Below, one piece after another: positions 53,126-61,744 of a stretch of DNA of 64,000 nucleotides. Each line of letters begins with the position of its first letter. The first letter of the stretch is position 1. Made by a program: the position numbers and the translations under genes. Under the pieces are notes generated by a model. It made no database searches. It saw only the letters and a list, made by a program, of their open reading frames with translations, and had not been told where the DNA came from. The stretch is from Ruminococcus_C callidus (GTDB lineage: Bacteria > Bacillota > Clostridia > Oscillospirales > Ruminococcaceae), in assembly GCF_049562855.1 (NCBI RefSeq), contig NZ_CP186925.1, forward strand, positions 1,364,001 through 1,428,000. Direction: 5' to 3'.

Positions 53126-54916
53126 ATGATATTGTTATCTGCACAAAATATTGCCAAGACATATATGGAACGAAAAGTACTGGACGACGTTTCCTTCTTT
53201 TTGAATGAGGGTGATAAGGTGGGGATTATCGGCATCAATGGTACCGGAAAGTCTACACTTTTGCGAATCCTTGCCGGAGCCGAAGAGCCGGACAGCGGTA
53301 ATGTCATTCGCACTAACGGAATCCGCATCTCATACCTGCCGCAAATTCCGGAGTTTGAACCGCACGGCAGCGTATTGGAACAAGTCATGCTGCATTTGCC
53401 GGCAGATCTTAAAGAGGCAAAGACGTTTGAAGCGAAGTCGATTTTGGGAAAATTGGGCATTACAGACGAAACCAGAGATATTAGTACATTGTCCGGCGGC
53501 GAAAAGCGGCGTGCCGGCATTGCTGCTGCTCTGATTCAGCCCAGCGATGTTTTGCTGCTGGACGAACCGACCAACCATATTGACAACGAAACGGTTCGAT
53601 TGCTGGAAGAACAGTTATTGAAATATCGGGGTGCCATTGTTATGGTAACCCACGACCGATACTTTCTAAACCGCATTACCCGAAAAATCGTTGAAGTAGA
53701 CAGAGGAAAGATTTTTGAATATGAGGGAAATTACAGTACGTATCTGGAACAGAAAGCACAGCGGGAAGTTGACGCAGAAGCAAAGGAACGAAAAAATCGT
53801 TCTTTGTATCGGCAGGAGTTGGAATGGATTCGCCGCGGCGTTCGTGCAAGAGGCACCAAATCTAAAGATCGGATCGCACGGTTTCACGAATTGGAAAATC
53901 GTGAGAAGCCAGCAGAAGCAGAAAAAATGCAGCTGCAATCGGTTTCCTCTCGACTGGGAAAGAAAACTGTGGAAATTCATGCAATCACCAAGGCTGTGAA
54001 TGGCAGAATGCTGATTCATGATTTTTCCTACCAACTTCCACGCGATGCCAGAATCGGCATTGTTGGGCAAAATGGTGCCGGAAAGTCCACGCTGATCAAG
54101 ATGCTCTGCGGACAAATCTCGCCGGACAATGGTTCTATTGAACTCGGTGATACAGTACGCATTGGCTATTTTTCTCAAGAGTGTGAAAGCATGGATCCCA
54201 ACCAGCGAGTCATTGATTACATTCGGGGAACTGCAGAGCGAATTCAAACACCGGACGGCACGGTTACTGCGGCGACAATGCTGGAGCGATTCCTTTTTAC
54301 TTCAGAATTACAGTGGAATCGAATTGAAAAGTTGTCTGGCGGTGAACGGAAACGGCTTTATCTTTTGAAAGTGCTGATGACTGCCCCAAATGTGTTGCTG
54401 CTGGACGAGCCGACCAATGATCTGGATATTGCAACACTTACTATTTTGGAGGACTATCTCCGCAGTTTTCAAGGGGCTGTTCTTGCGATTTCTCATGACC
54501 GGTATTTCTTAGATAAAATGGCTTCGGAAATCTGGGAACTGACGGGGAACGGTGAGGTTCGCCGCTACAACGGCAATTATCAGGATTACATGGAAAAGGC
54601 TCTGCCAGAAAATGCGACAGAAAAGCCCAAAAAGCAAACGGAAAAGAAAGAACGCGTTTTCAACGGCAGGAAAAAGCTGAAGTTTTCTTTCAAGGAGCAG
54701 CGGGAATACGATACCATTGATGATGAAATTGCCGATTTGGAAGAACAGATTCGGCTGACAGAAACGGAGATTACTGCGAGTGTGTCGGATTATGTGAAGC
54801 TGCAGGAATTGTCTGACCGGAAAGAAGAACTGGAAGTGCTTCTGGCAGAGAAAATGGAGCGTTGGGTGTATTTGAATGATCTGGCGGAACGGATTGCGAA
54901 TGGGGAAATGGAGTAA
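53126..54916 (+). CDS. ABC-F family ATPase (ribosome-associated)
   Basis: A 596-residue soluble protein with two ABC domains and no membrane segments. The Walker A motifs are GINGTGKST and GQNGAGKST, the signatures LSGGEKRR and LSGGERKR, and the Walker B regions LLLDEPTNHID and LLLDEPTNDLD. Between them lies the ABC-F linker (about 190-280, the P-site tRNA interaction motif). A basic coiled-coil tail (about 500-590) follows. ABC-F proteins act at the ribosome in translation or antibiotic protection. The ATG has AGAGG upstream. Confidence 0.92.
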   Translation: MILLSAQNIAKTYMERKVLDDVSFFLNEGDKVGIIGINGTGKSTLLRILAGAEEPDSGNVIRTNGIRISYLPQIPEFEPHGSVLEQVMLHLPADLKEAKTFEAKSILGKLGITDETRDISTLSGGEKRRAGIAAALIQPSDVLLLDEPTNHIDNETVRLLEEQLLKYRGAIVMVTHDRYFLNRITRKIVEVDRGKIFEYEGNYSTYLEQKAQREVDAEAKERKNRSLYRQELEWIRRGVRARGTKSKDRIARFHELENREKPAEAEKMQLQSVSSRLGKKTVEIHAITKAVNGRMLIHDFSYQLPRDARIGIVGQNGAGKSTLIKMLCGQISPDNGSIELGDTVRIGYFSQECESMDPNQRVIDYIRGTAERIQTPDGTVTAATMLERFLFTSELQWNRIEKLSGGERKRLYLLKVLMTAPNVLLLDEPTNDLDIATLTILEDYLRSFQGAVLAISHDRYFLDKMASEIWELTGNGEVRRYNGNYQDYMEKALPENATEKPKKQTEKKERVFNGRKKLKFSFKEQREYDTIDDEIADLEEQIRLTETEITASVSDYVKLQELSDRKEELEVLLAEKMERWVYLNDLAERIANGEME

Positions 54917-54949
54917 AATGTGATAGAATAAGAGCGTGTTCTGTTTTTC

Positions 54950-55250
54950 GCAGGGCCGAAGAATTCTGGATTTGTATGTTGTACGTTGGGAGATTGAAGT
55001 CTATTTCCGTGATTGCAAGATGAAGCTTGCTGTTGATAAGTATCAGATTCGATCCGCAAATGGAATCAAACACTTCTGGCTCATTGCATCTCTTGCTTAC
55101 ATGATCGCTTGCTTTGAATCAAAACGGTACAATTTCTCGGAAGGATATCATTTGCTGTCCCAAATGATTCGAAGAGAGCAGATCTCTTTCGTTTTTGACT
55201 ATGCTCAAAACGGTGGGGATAAGTCTGCCCTTTTGGAGAATATTGCTTAA
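54950..55250 (+). pseudogene. C-terminal remnant of an IS4-like DDE transposase
   Basis: About 97 residues of the C-terminal part of an IS4/IS701-like transposase. They include the conserved Y(2)R(3)E(6)K-type block in LYVVRWEIEVYFRDCKMKLA with the catalytic Glu, and DKYQIRSANGIKHFWLIASL. The first two thirds of the gene are missing; the remnant begins about 35 bp after the ABC-F stop. Its frame still ends at a normal stop at 55250. Confidence 0.8.
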
Positions 55251-55282
55251 CCACTTTTGTGCATTTTCACGAAAACGGTGTT

Positions 55283-55300
55283 GGGATGCTCATTTATAGT
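55283..55300. repeat. Left arm of an 18-bp perfect inverted repeat
   Basis: GGGATGCTCATTTATAGT, inverted exactly at 55789-55806. Together they bracket an orphan AT-rich gene. The arm lies 33 bp after the IS4-like stop, where the right end of that IS would be expected. Confidence 0.85.
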
Positions 55301-55305
55301 ATAGA

Positions 55306-55740
55306 TTATACCTCATCTTCCTTTCCCAGATCACAAATAACACTTACCGCTTCGTTATTTTCCTCTGGCCATCCTGTCGTATTATACACTTTAAACGCTG
55401 CTACTAGGGAATTAATCAATTTATGATCTTCTACTATCATGTTTACTGAAATATCAATACGACTGATTTCCCAAATGACATTCTTGCCATTAATTCTTTT
55501 TTTAGCTTGAACAGGAATTGGTTGTCCATTATACATAAATATAAATTCTTCAATACATTCTAAAGTTTCTTTGTGTGTATAACAATGAGATAACCACATA
55601 TTACTGCTATTGTCTATTGTGATATATGAAGGTGTGATTCCTTCCATTATATCCCTATAGTTTCCGTAGGGATTTTTTATCTTCATATCTGATATCTTTT
55701 TCTTCTCAGAAATTGATAACTTTTTGTTTACAAACGCCAT
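55306..55740 (-). CDS. Orphan AT-rich protein of unknown function inside an inverted-repeat cassette
   Basis: A 144-residue soluble protein, no signal or membrane segment. The first 30 residues are Lys-rich (VNKKLSISEKKKISDMKIK). A mixed alpha/beta body follows, with an acidic C-terminus (CDLGKEDEV). The ATG at 55740 follows GGAGGTC; the annotated frame could start five codons earlier but the ribosome site supports this one. The base composition is visibly richer in AT than the neighbours, indicating recent acquisition. No family recognised. Confidence 0.7.
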   Translation of the reverse strand: MAFVNKKLSISEKKKISDMKIKNPYGNYRDIMEGITPSYITIDNSSNMWLSHCYTHKETLECIEEFIFMYNGQPIPVQAKKRINGKNVIWEISRIDISVNMIVEDHKLINSLVAAFKVYNTTGWPEENNEAVSVICDLGKEDEV

Positions 55741-55788
55741 AATAAAGACCTCCAATGTACTGAACTCAATCGTACATATATTTTTTCA

Positions 55789-55806
55789 ACTATAAATGAG
55801 CATCCC
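55789..55806. repeat. Right arm of the 18-bp perfect inverted repeat
   Basis: ACTATAAATGAGCATCCC, the exact inverse of 55283-55300, about 50 bp upstream of the orphan gene start. Confidence 0.85.
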
Positions 55807-55856
55807 TAAGGCAACACCGCACAATTGCCAAACAAGCAAAAATATGATATAATAGA

Positions 55857-55896
55857 TATATGGAAAGACAAATGACTATATGGAAAGACAAATGAC
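55857..55896 (+). repeat. 20-bp tandem duplication at the IS5 transposase start
   Basis: Two direct copies of TATATGGAAAGACAAATGAC, placing two possible ATG starts (55880 and 55892) in the second unit. Confidence 0.85.
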
Positions 55897-56210
55897 GCTG
55901 GCAGAAATCAACGATGAACTTGGTGCAGCCAGAACCAATAAAAAAGAATTTTTAGAAAAGCTTGAAACAATCATACCATGGGAAACATTTTTTGAACTGA
56001 TACAGCCGAGTTGTTACAAAGGAGAACTTGGCAATAAACCATACCCATTGGAATTGATGCTGAGAATATTCATATTGCAGAATGTCTACAATCTCGCAGA
56101 CATGGCAGTCATGAACGAAGTGATCGACAGCCGTGCATTCTCCAATTTTTGTGGAATCAACTCACCGAGCGAAGTCCCAAACGGTGATACGAGATGTAGA
56201 TTTATCAATT
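55880..56210 (+). pseudogene. IS5-family transposase, N-terminal fragment
   Basis: About 105 residues match the N-terminal domain of IS5-type transposases: MTLAEINDELGAARTNKKEF, IIPWETFFELIQPSCYKGE, NKPYPLELMLRIFILQNVYNL and ADMAVMNEVIDSRAFSNFCG. Similarity stops soon after PNGDTRCRF; the frame then runs into antisense sequence of a different gene to a stop at 56338. All three DDE residues are missing, so it cannot transpose by itself. Confidence 0.85.
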
Positions 56211-56368
56211 TTTTCCTCGTTTGCGTTTTGATATTTTGTTTTACGATATTCGTTCACTTTACTTTTCGCAGTTTCCAGATTTTCAAAATCCTTTCTAATT
56301 TCACCTACTGTTGTATTTTTATTATATCCACAAAATGAAATTTTTATATCTTTTTTGTCTTCGGCCAT
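56190..56368 (-). pseudogene. Truncated 5' end of an unknown gene joined to IS5 DNA
   Basis: A frame starting at 56368 with a good ribosome site (AAGGAGAGAAAATA then ATG) encodes MAEDKKDIKISFCGYNKNTT and about 40 more Lys/Glu/Asn-rich residues. It then enters the antisense of the IS5 transposase and stops at 56162. It is therefore probably the cut-off start of a gene. Composition is as AT-rich as the orphan gene at 55306. Confidence 0.55.
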
Positions 56369-56409
56369 TATTTTCTCTCCTTAAAATTTGTGCAGTATTG
56401 CCTTGAATC

Positions 56410-56946
56410 TCATCTGCCCTCTTGCTTGTTCTTCAAAAAAGCCAGACAGGCATTTGCAGTTCCGTGGGTGAAGCCTTGCTTGTCGATCAACATGGTGAAA
56501 TCCTGACGGGCAAAATATAGAACGATCCACCGTTTATCGCATCGAATCCATGTCAGGTTCTCATATTCCAGCTGGTATTTTTCCAAGGAGGAAGTACTCA
56601 TCATGCGGATACATTCCGGTAAAAAAGTGTACTGATTGACTGCCTGCAGATCCAGTTTTTTCCTTGTGCGGCGAATGCGGTCTTGTATCTGTTTTTTCGG
56701 TAGATGCCACATCCAAAAGGCGGCTGCCAGCAACAGTAAAAATAAGAAATCCAAAAATCCAAGGTGAAAGTCTGCCGTATCGCCAATTTCCAACAAAATT
56801 CCCCGATAGATCAGCCGTTCCAAAAACGGTATTGCCAGCAGAATTCCAATGGCACGGCAGATAATGCAGTGCTGTTTCTTCTGCATCTGTAAAATTGCAG
56901 CGTATCCGTCTTCTGTAATGCGTGTTGTGTTCTCAAAGTAGTCCAA
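56410..56946 (-). CDS. YcxB-like domain membrane protein
   Basis: A 178-residue protein with two membrane segments (about 31-50 and 65-85) and a C-terminal YcxB-like domain (about 95-175) with LEYENLTWIRCDKRWIVLYFARQDFTMLIDKQGF. Function of the family is unknown. It reads leftward to the edge of the IS5-type composite; the stop at 56410 is 8 bp from the element, so the original C-terminus may have been spared only narrowly. Confidence 0.8.
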   Translation of the reverse strand: MDYFENTTRITEDGYAAILQMQKKQHCIICRAIGILLAIPFLERLIYRGILLEIGDTADFHLGFLDFLFLLLLAAAFWMWHLPKKQIQDRIRRTRKKLDLQAVNQYTFLPECIRMMSTSSLEKYQLEYENLTWIRCDKRWIVLYFARQDFTMLIDKQGFTHGTANACLAFLKNKQEGR

Positions 56947-57034
56947 AACGGCACCTCCTGTTTCTGCGATATTTTTATTATACCATGCGGGAAACGGTTT
57001 GTAAAGTTGTTTCGGAAAAAAGTCGAATTATGTC

Positions 57035-57064
57035 TTGACGAAACTGGGGCTTCTATGGTACAAT
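57035..57064 (+). promoter_or_regulatory. Promoter of the DUF4874/DUF4832-dockerin gene
   Basis: -35 TTGACG (57035-57040), 18-bp spacer, -10 TACAAT (57059-57064). Confidence 0.65.
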
Positions 57065-57107
57065 AAAATATACACAAAACTAAATTTTTATATTGGAGGA
57101 AAACTGT

Positions 57108-59525
57108 ATGAAGTTCACAAAAATCATAGCTGCTGCACTGGCACTGCTCTGCGGTTCTGCCATGCTGCCGAAAGCCACTGTCGGTGCGGAAGAAGTACTC
57201 TTGGATTCTGGCATTGATTACACGGAATCTACGGAAACACTTGGGAATCCGGGAGCCGGATACAGTTCTGGTGTTGCGGTCAGCTGCAAGCCTAACGACA
57301 CCAAGGTGTACAACCCGACTGCTAGTCTGGTGGTGCTCTTTGTGGACATTGGCGGCTTTTCCAGCGGAGCAAACGGAACGACTGACGACAGCGGCAATTA
57401 TACCGCTGGTACGGACTATGATCTGGACGAAACGTTCTTTACAAACTTCCGAAAAACATTGGAAAACTGCCGCAAAAACGGCTGTACCATTGGTATTCGT
57501 TTTCGGTATGATGCGAATGGTGTCCGCAATCCTGAACCGGCTACTTTTGAGCAGATGTGCAAGCATATCGAACAAATACGGAAAGACGGTTTTCTGGAAG
57601 ATTACAAGGACATTATTGCCTATGTAGAAAGCGGCTTTGTGGGTTGCTACGGCGAACAATGGGGCGGAAAATACTGCTCTTTGGAAGACAAGGCGAAGCT
57701 GCTGGATCTGTTGTTAGATGTGGTTCCTGACCCGATTCCGGTAACTGTAAGAACACCGAATATCTTTGCCAAATGGGCCGGCATTGAGGAATCGGAACTG
57801 GGAGAATATGTGCTGGAACCGAACAGCAAGGCTTCCCGTGTGGGATTGTACAACGACGGTTACATGGGTTCTGATTCCGACCTGGGAACGTTTCACAATC
57901 GTGAACGAGATTTGAAGTGGCTGCGGCAGCAGACATATACCTCCTATTATGGCGGAGAGTTTTCCGGAAATCTGGACTTTGCCAAACAGTACGATACATA
58001 TCTTCCGGAAAATGCGGTGCCGGAAATGTATTATTCGCACTTGAGTTATATCAATTCGAATATTTTTAAACTGTATCAGGATTACACTTTCGGAAAAGAA
58101 TATGATGTAGAGAACGTAGACAACAGTGCTTACTATGGGGAAACGGTTTTCAAATTCATACGGGATCACATTGGGTATCGTTTTGTGCTGCGGGATTCCG
58201 ATTTGAGCGAAAGCGTGGAGCAAAACGGTATTTTGAAAGTTTGCACCAAAATTGAGAATACCGGTTTTGCCAACCCGATTATGCAGCAAAAGGCAGAGAT
58301 CATTCTGGAAAAGGACGGGAATTATATCCGGACAGCTGTTGATGCCAATGCAAACCAGTGGTATTCCTGCACAACTGTTTCTCCGGAATTCGACCTGAAG
58401 CTTCCCGCAGGCATTGAAGCCGGCAAGTGGAATGTCTATCTGAAACTTTCCACGGGAGAAAACGACATCAGCGAAACTAACGTTCGTTCTATACAGTTTG
58501 CCAATCATGATACCTGGAACTCTGCTCTGGGTGCCAATTATCTGGGTAGCTTTTCTGCAACGGAATCTGATAAGCCGCAGACAGACAACGACTTTTATCA
58601 GATCAACACAGAACAGGAACTCCCCCATTCTGACGGCTCTGTCTACACTTATCAGAACCTTTCTGTTGTAGACGGTATCTCCAGCAATGACACGGAATAT
58701 GCGGAGGACAAGTGCACTGTCACAGACGATAATGGCAATCAGCTGTACATCACTAACAACGACCAATATTTATACGTCTTTGCTGATTTGACATATGATG
58801 CTGCTTCTCCGGTGTACAACCTTTCATTCCAGAACAAAACAAGTGGCAAACGGTGCTGGATCTACTATCAGGGAAACGGATTTGTGTATTTCAACAATGG
58901 TGTTCCCAGCGGATGTGTCCAGAAGCACGGCGGCAGAAAAGTCGAATTTCGGATCCCTTTGGGAGAACTGGTAGATTTGAAGGCTGGAACTGAAATTTCC
59001 AACATCAGTGTGACCATTCAGGATCAGGCAAATTCGTGGGTAAATGCTGGTTCTGTCAACGCGGACAGCTATATTTTACAGGACAATTTTGATGTGTATT
59101 CCGCAAAGCAGACAGTTTACCTTGCAGAAAAGGACACCATGCTGCTGACACCGGAAACCTCTGGAACGGGGCTTTCTTACCAGTGGTACCACAATGGAGA
59201 AGCAATTGACGGAGCAACGGAAAAAGCCTATACCGTTACAGCAAATACGCAGGAGGACTGCGGGGTTTATTCTGTTGCAGTTTCCTCTCCGAGTGGCACA
59301 GTGAAAATTGTGGAATTGTGTGATGTCAAGGGCATCATTTCTCAGACAATTTCGGGTGATGTGAATCAGGACGGCGTTGTCAACACGGCAGATATAGTGG
59401 TTTTGCAGAAATATTTGTTGGGAATCGATATACTGACAGAGGAACAGGCAGAACTGGCTGATACAACGGCAGACGGCACGGTGAATGGTTTAGATCTGGG
59501 ATTGCTGCGGAGCATGATCGGATAA
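57108..59525 (+). CDS. Secreted DUF4874/DUF4832 protein with Ig-like domain and dockerin
   Basis: An 805-residue cellulosomal protein. Signal peptide (about 1-27); a DUF4874-type TIM-barrel-like region (about 30-210: NPGAGYSSGVAVSC, IGIRFRYDANG, IAYVESGFVGCYGEQWGG); a DUF4832 region (about 210-470); a beta-rich region that may bind carbohydrate (about 490-670); an Ig-like fold (about 680-745: LSYQWYHNGEAIDGATEKAY); and a dockerin with GDVNQDGVVNTADIVVLQKYLLG and ADTTADGTVNGLDLGLLRSM. DUF4874/DUF4832 proteins are seen with glycoside hydrolases but have no proven activity; a Glu in the first region could be catalytic. ATG at 57108 after GGAGG. Confidence 0.88.
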   Translation: MKFTKIIAAALALLCGSAMLPKATVGAEEVLLDSGIDYTESTETLGNPGAGYSSGVAVSCKPNDTKVYNPTASLVVLFVDIGGFSSGANGTTDDSGNYTAGTDYDLDETFFTNFRKTLENCRKNGCTIGIRFRYDANGVRNPEPATFEQMCKHIEQIRKDGFLEDYKDIIAYVESGFVGCYGEQWGGKYCSLEDKAKLLDLLLDVVPDPIPVTVRTPNIFAKWAGIEESELGEYVLEPNSKASRVGLYNDGYMGSDSDLGTFHNRERDLKWLRQQTYTSYYGGEFSGNLDFAKQYDTYLPENAVPEMYYSHLSYINSNIFKLYQDYTFGKEYDVENVDNSAYYGETVFKFIRDHIGYRFVLRDSDLSESVEQNGILKVCTKIENTGFANPIMQQKAEIILEKDGNYIRTAVDANANQWYSCTTVSPEFDLKLPAGIEAGKWNVYLKLSTGENDISETNVRSIQFANHDTWNSALGANYLGSFSATESDKPQTDNDFYQINTEQELPHSDGSVYTYQNLSVVDGISSNDTEYAEDKCTVTDDNGNQLYITNNDQYLYVFADLTYDAASPVYNLSFQNKTSGKRCWIYYQGNGFVYFNNGVPSGCVQKHGGRKVEFRIPLGELVDLKAGTEISNISVTIQDQANSWVNAGSVNADSYILQDNFDVYSAKQTVYLAEKDTMLLTPETSGTGLSYQWYHNGEAIDGATEKAYTVTANTQEDCGVYSVAVSSPSGTVKIVELCDVKGIISQTISGDVNQDGVVNTADIVVLQKYLLGIDILTEEQAELADTTADGTVNGLDLGLLRSMIG

Positions 59526-59563
59526 ACAAGAAGTAAGGCAATATATCGCAGCTATAGGCAAAA

Positions 59564-59610
59564 GAAGTCGGAACAGAGTATGGAATATACTCTGTTCCGA
59601 CTTTCTTCTT
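59564..59610 (+). terminator. Terminator of the DUF4832-dockerin gene
   Basis: Stem AAGTCGGAACAGAGTAT / ATACTCTGTTCCGACTT around a short loop (GGAAT), followed by TCTTCTT. Confidence 0.85.
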
Positions 59611-59652
59611 CCAGAAACTGTTTAAAAAATTAACCAGGAATTATTTTACTGC

Positions 59653-59681
59653 TTTTCTTTGCGATTTGCTTATGGTATAAT
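59653..59681 (+). promoter_or_regulatory. Extended -10 promoter of the DUF4214/transglutaminase operon
   Basis: -10 TATAAT (59676-59681) with TG one base upstream (59673-59674); a weak -35 TTTTCT (59653-59658) at 17 bp. The transcript would start near 59688 and carry a leader of about 175 nt. Confidence 0.6.
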
Positions 59682-59705
59682 ATGAATAAGGATAAATTAC
59701 CAGAT

Positions 59706-59832
59706 TCGATTCCGCATATTGGGACATCCAGCCAAAACAAGAATTTCGCTTGTCACAAAATCATTGTTTTATGCGTTAAATTCTATGAGAACTGTTTTGG
59801 CTTGAAAATATGCGGAATCGATTTGGCTGTCC
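59706..59832 (+). promoter_or_regulatory. Structured leader with competing helices
   Basis: A perfect 15-bp helix pairs TCGATTCCGCATATT (59706-59720) with 59807-59821. Inside it AGCCAAAACA (59730-59739) pairs with TGTTTTGGCT (59793-59802). The same strand segment (GGACA at 59722-59726 plus AGCCAAA) can instead pair with TTTGGCTGTCC (59822-59832), about 30 nt before the start codon. The two states exclude one another in part, as in riboswitches or attenuators. No known riboswitch class is recognised. Confidence 0.6.
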
Positions 59833-59863
59833 AAATCAATTACAAGGGAGATCAGAGGCGTTT

Positions 59864-61714
59864 ATGAAAAAGAAGCATCTTCAGAAGCAAATTCTTGCTG
59901 CAATGCTGACTGGCGTAATTGTGGTAAACACTTGCCCGATTGTCGCTATGGCAGCAGAAACTATGCCGCCGGAAACGGAAATGGTGCAGGAAGCAACAGA
60001 AGAAACGACTGCAACAGAAGCGGCAGAAATCCCAGAAACTCCGGGAGCAGAAGTGCAAACGGAACTTTCCGGTTCGGAAGCTGTGGAAGTTACAACCGCA
60101 GAAGCGGAAACAGAAATGGCTGCGGCAGATGTTGAAACTGGAACGGAAGAAATTCCGCAGACGGATGCACCGGAGGATATCGCAGAAGATTCTGTCACGG
60201 CATTTGTCAACCGGCTGTACAACGTGTGCTTGGAACGGGAACCGGATTCTGCCGGCTTAAAAAATTGGCATGACAGGATCAGCAGCGACAGCATTTCTGC
60301 GGTAGATGCTGTTAAGGGATTTTTGAACAGCAAGGAATATCAGAACAGACAGCTCAGTGATGAAGTGTATATCGCTAATTTGTATCAGGTTTTCTTGAAT
60401 CGAACCGGAAGCAGTTCGGAAATTCAGCACTGGCTGATTATTTATCAGCAGGGCGTTTCTAAAAACTATCTGATGCATGGCTTTTCCAATTCCACTGAAT
60501 TCACAAATCTGTGTGCTTCTTACGGCGTGACACGCGGCAGTATTGCATTGACAGAAGAACGTGACAAGTATCCGAATGTTGCGAAAATGGTTGTGAACTG
60601 TTATGCTGTTCTGGACAGAACGCCAAGTGGCAGCGAGATCAACCAATGGATTTCTAAAACCAGAAACGGCGGTTCCGGAACTGCACTGGTCAAAAATATC
60701 CTGCAATCCCGTGAGTATCAGAACAAAAGCAAGAATGCCAGTGATGCAGATTATATTGCAGACCTCTATCAGGCGTTTTTCGGCCGCAGCTGCAATACTT
60801 CTGAGGTGCAATCGTGGAAAAATGTTTTGAGCAACGGTGTTTCCCGCAATTATCTGATGGCACAGTTTGCATCTTCGGCAGAATTCAAAAAGACTTGTTC
60901 TGCGGGCGGTATTTCCAGCGGAAATATTACACTGACTGAAGAACGGGACAAGCACCCCGGCGTGGCAAAAATGGTTGCTGGCTGTTATCAGATTCTGGGA
61001 AGAACGCCTGCGGGGACAGAAGTGGAAAACTGGGTCAAAAAGACGATCACTACCGGTTCTGGTGCGGAACTGGCAGACGGATTCTTCAAATCGCAGGAAT
61101 ATCACAACAAAAATACCAGTAATGCACAGTATGTCAACGACCTTTATACGGCAATTTTCGGAAGAACTGCCGACAGCAGAGGCTTTTCTTCGTGGAAAAA
61201 CGCTTTGGACAATGGTACTTCCCGCGATACAGTTCGAAATGCCTTCTATGAGAGTGCTGAGTTCAAACAGCTTTGCAAAAAGAATGGTATTGTAGACAAG
61301 AAAAATCGCTATCCGAAAGCTGCGGCTGTTCTGAATCAGGTAGGCTGGGATCTGAAAGCGGCGTTCCAGTGGTCTGCCGGCATGAAGTATTCCAAGTACA
61401 CGGCGACAGCTGCTCCGGGAACGGAATATTACGCAAATTATGGATTCACCTGCAAAACCGGAAATTGCTATGTTATGGCAGCTACATTCTGCGAAATGGC
61501 ACGGGAACTCGGCTATGACGCAAAACAGATTTCCGGCAGCGTTCCGTTGAGAAGCGGCGGATATGGTCCGCACTCTTGGGTGGAAATTGAAATCAACGGA
61601 ACTACTTATGTATTTGACCCCGACTTTACCAATGAAACCAAACGAAATGGATACCAGATCACATATGGACAGTCTGGTACATGGAGATACAATCGTGGTT
61701 CTGTAATGAACTGA
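59864..61714 (+). CDS. Exported DUF4214-repeat protein with transglutaminase-like domain
   Basis: A 616-residue secreted protein. Signal peptide (about 1-31), an acidic Glu/Thr-rich region to about residue 105, then DUF4214-type repeats (about 106-480; six half-repeats such as FVNRLYNVCLEREPDSAGLKNW and LYQVFLNRTGSSSEIQHW). A C-terminal transglutaminase-like domain has a Cys-His-Asp triad: Cys535 in KTGNCYVMA, His570 in GPHSWVEIE, Asp585 in YVFDPDF. DUF4214 occurs in glycan-related and surface-layer proteins. The enzyme part may cross-link or cleave peptides at the surface. ATG at 59864 after AGAGGCG. The next two genes follow closely. Confidence 0.88.
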   Translation: MKKKHLQKQILAAMLTGVIVVNTCPIVAMAAETMPPETEMVQEATEETTATEAAEIPETPGAEVQTELSGSEAVEVTTAEAETEMAAADVETGTEEIPQTDAPEDIAEDSVTAFVNRLYNVCLEREPDSAGLKNWHDRISSDSISAVDAVKGFLNSKEYQNRQLSDEVYIANLYQVFLNRTGSSSEIQHWLIIYQQGVSKNYLMHGFSNSTEFTNLCASYGVTRGSIALTEERDKYPNVAKMVVNCYAVLDRTPSGSEINQWISKTRNGGSGTALVKNILQSREYQNKSKNASDADYIADLYQAFFGRSCNTSEVQSWKNVLSNGVSRNYLMAQFASSAEFKKTCSAGGISSGNITLTEERDKHPGVAKMVAGCYQILGRTPAGTEVENWVKKTITTGSGAELADGFFKSQEYHNKNTSNAQYVNDLYTAIFGRTADSRGFSSWKNALDNGTSRDTVRNAFYESAEFKQLCKKNGIVDKKNRYPKAAAVLNQVGWDLKAAFQWSAGMKYSKYTATAAPGTEYYANYGFTCKTGNCYVMAATFCEMARELGYDAKQISGSVPLRSGGYGPHSWVEIEINGTTYVFDPDFTNETKRNGYQITYGQSGTWRYNRGSVMN

Positions 61715-61744
61715 GAAAACACAACTTGGGAATGGAGAAGAAAA

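Larger units (their letters stand above)
55810..56402. mobile_element. Composite remnant with IS5-family ends
   Basis: The left end GGCAACACCGCACAA and right end TTGTGCAGTATTGCC are inverted repeats (13 of 15 match) like those of the family A MITEs. Inside are the 5' part of an IS5-type transposase gene on the plus strand and the 5' part of an unrelated gene on the minus strand. Flanks are CTAA on the left and TTGA on the right, so there is no matching target duplication; the two halves probably come from different copies. Confidence 0.7.

Noticed and set aside
57714..58766. 350-codon minus-strand frame across the DUF4832 gene
   Set aside because: Antisense shadow of a gene with signal peptide and dockerin; no ribosome site or domain.
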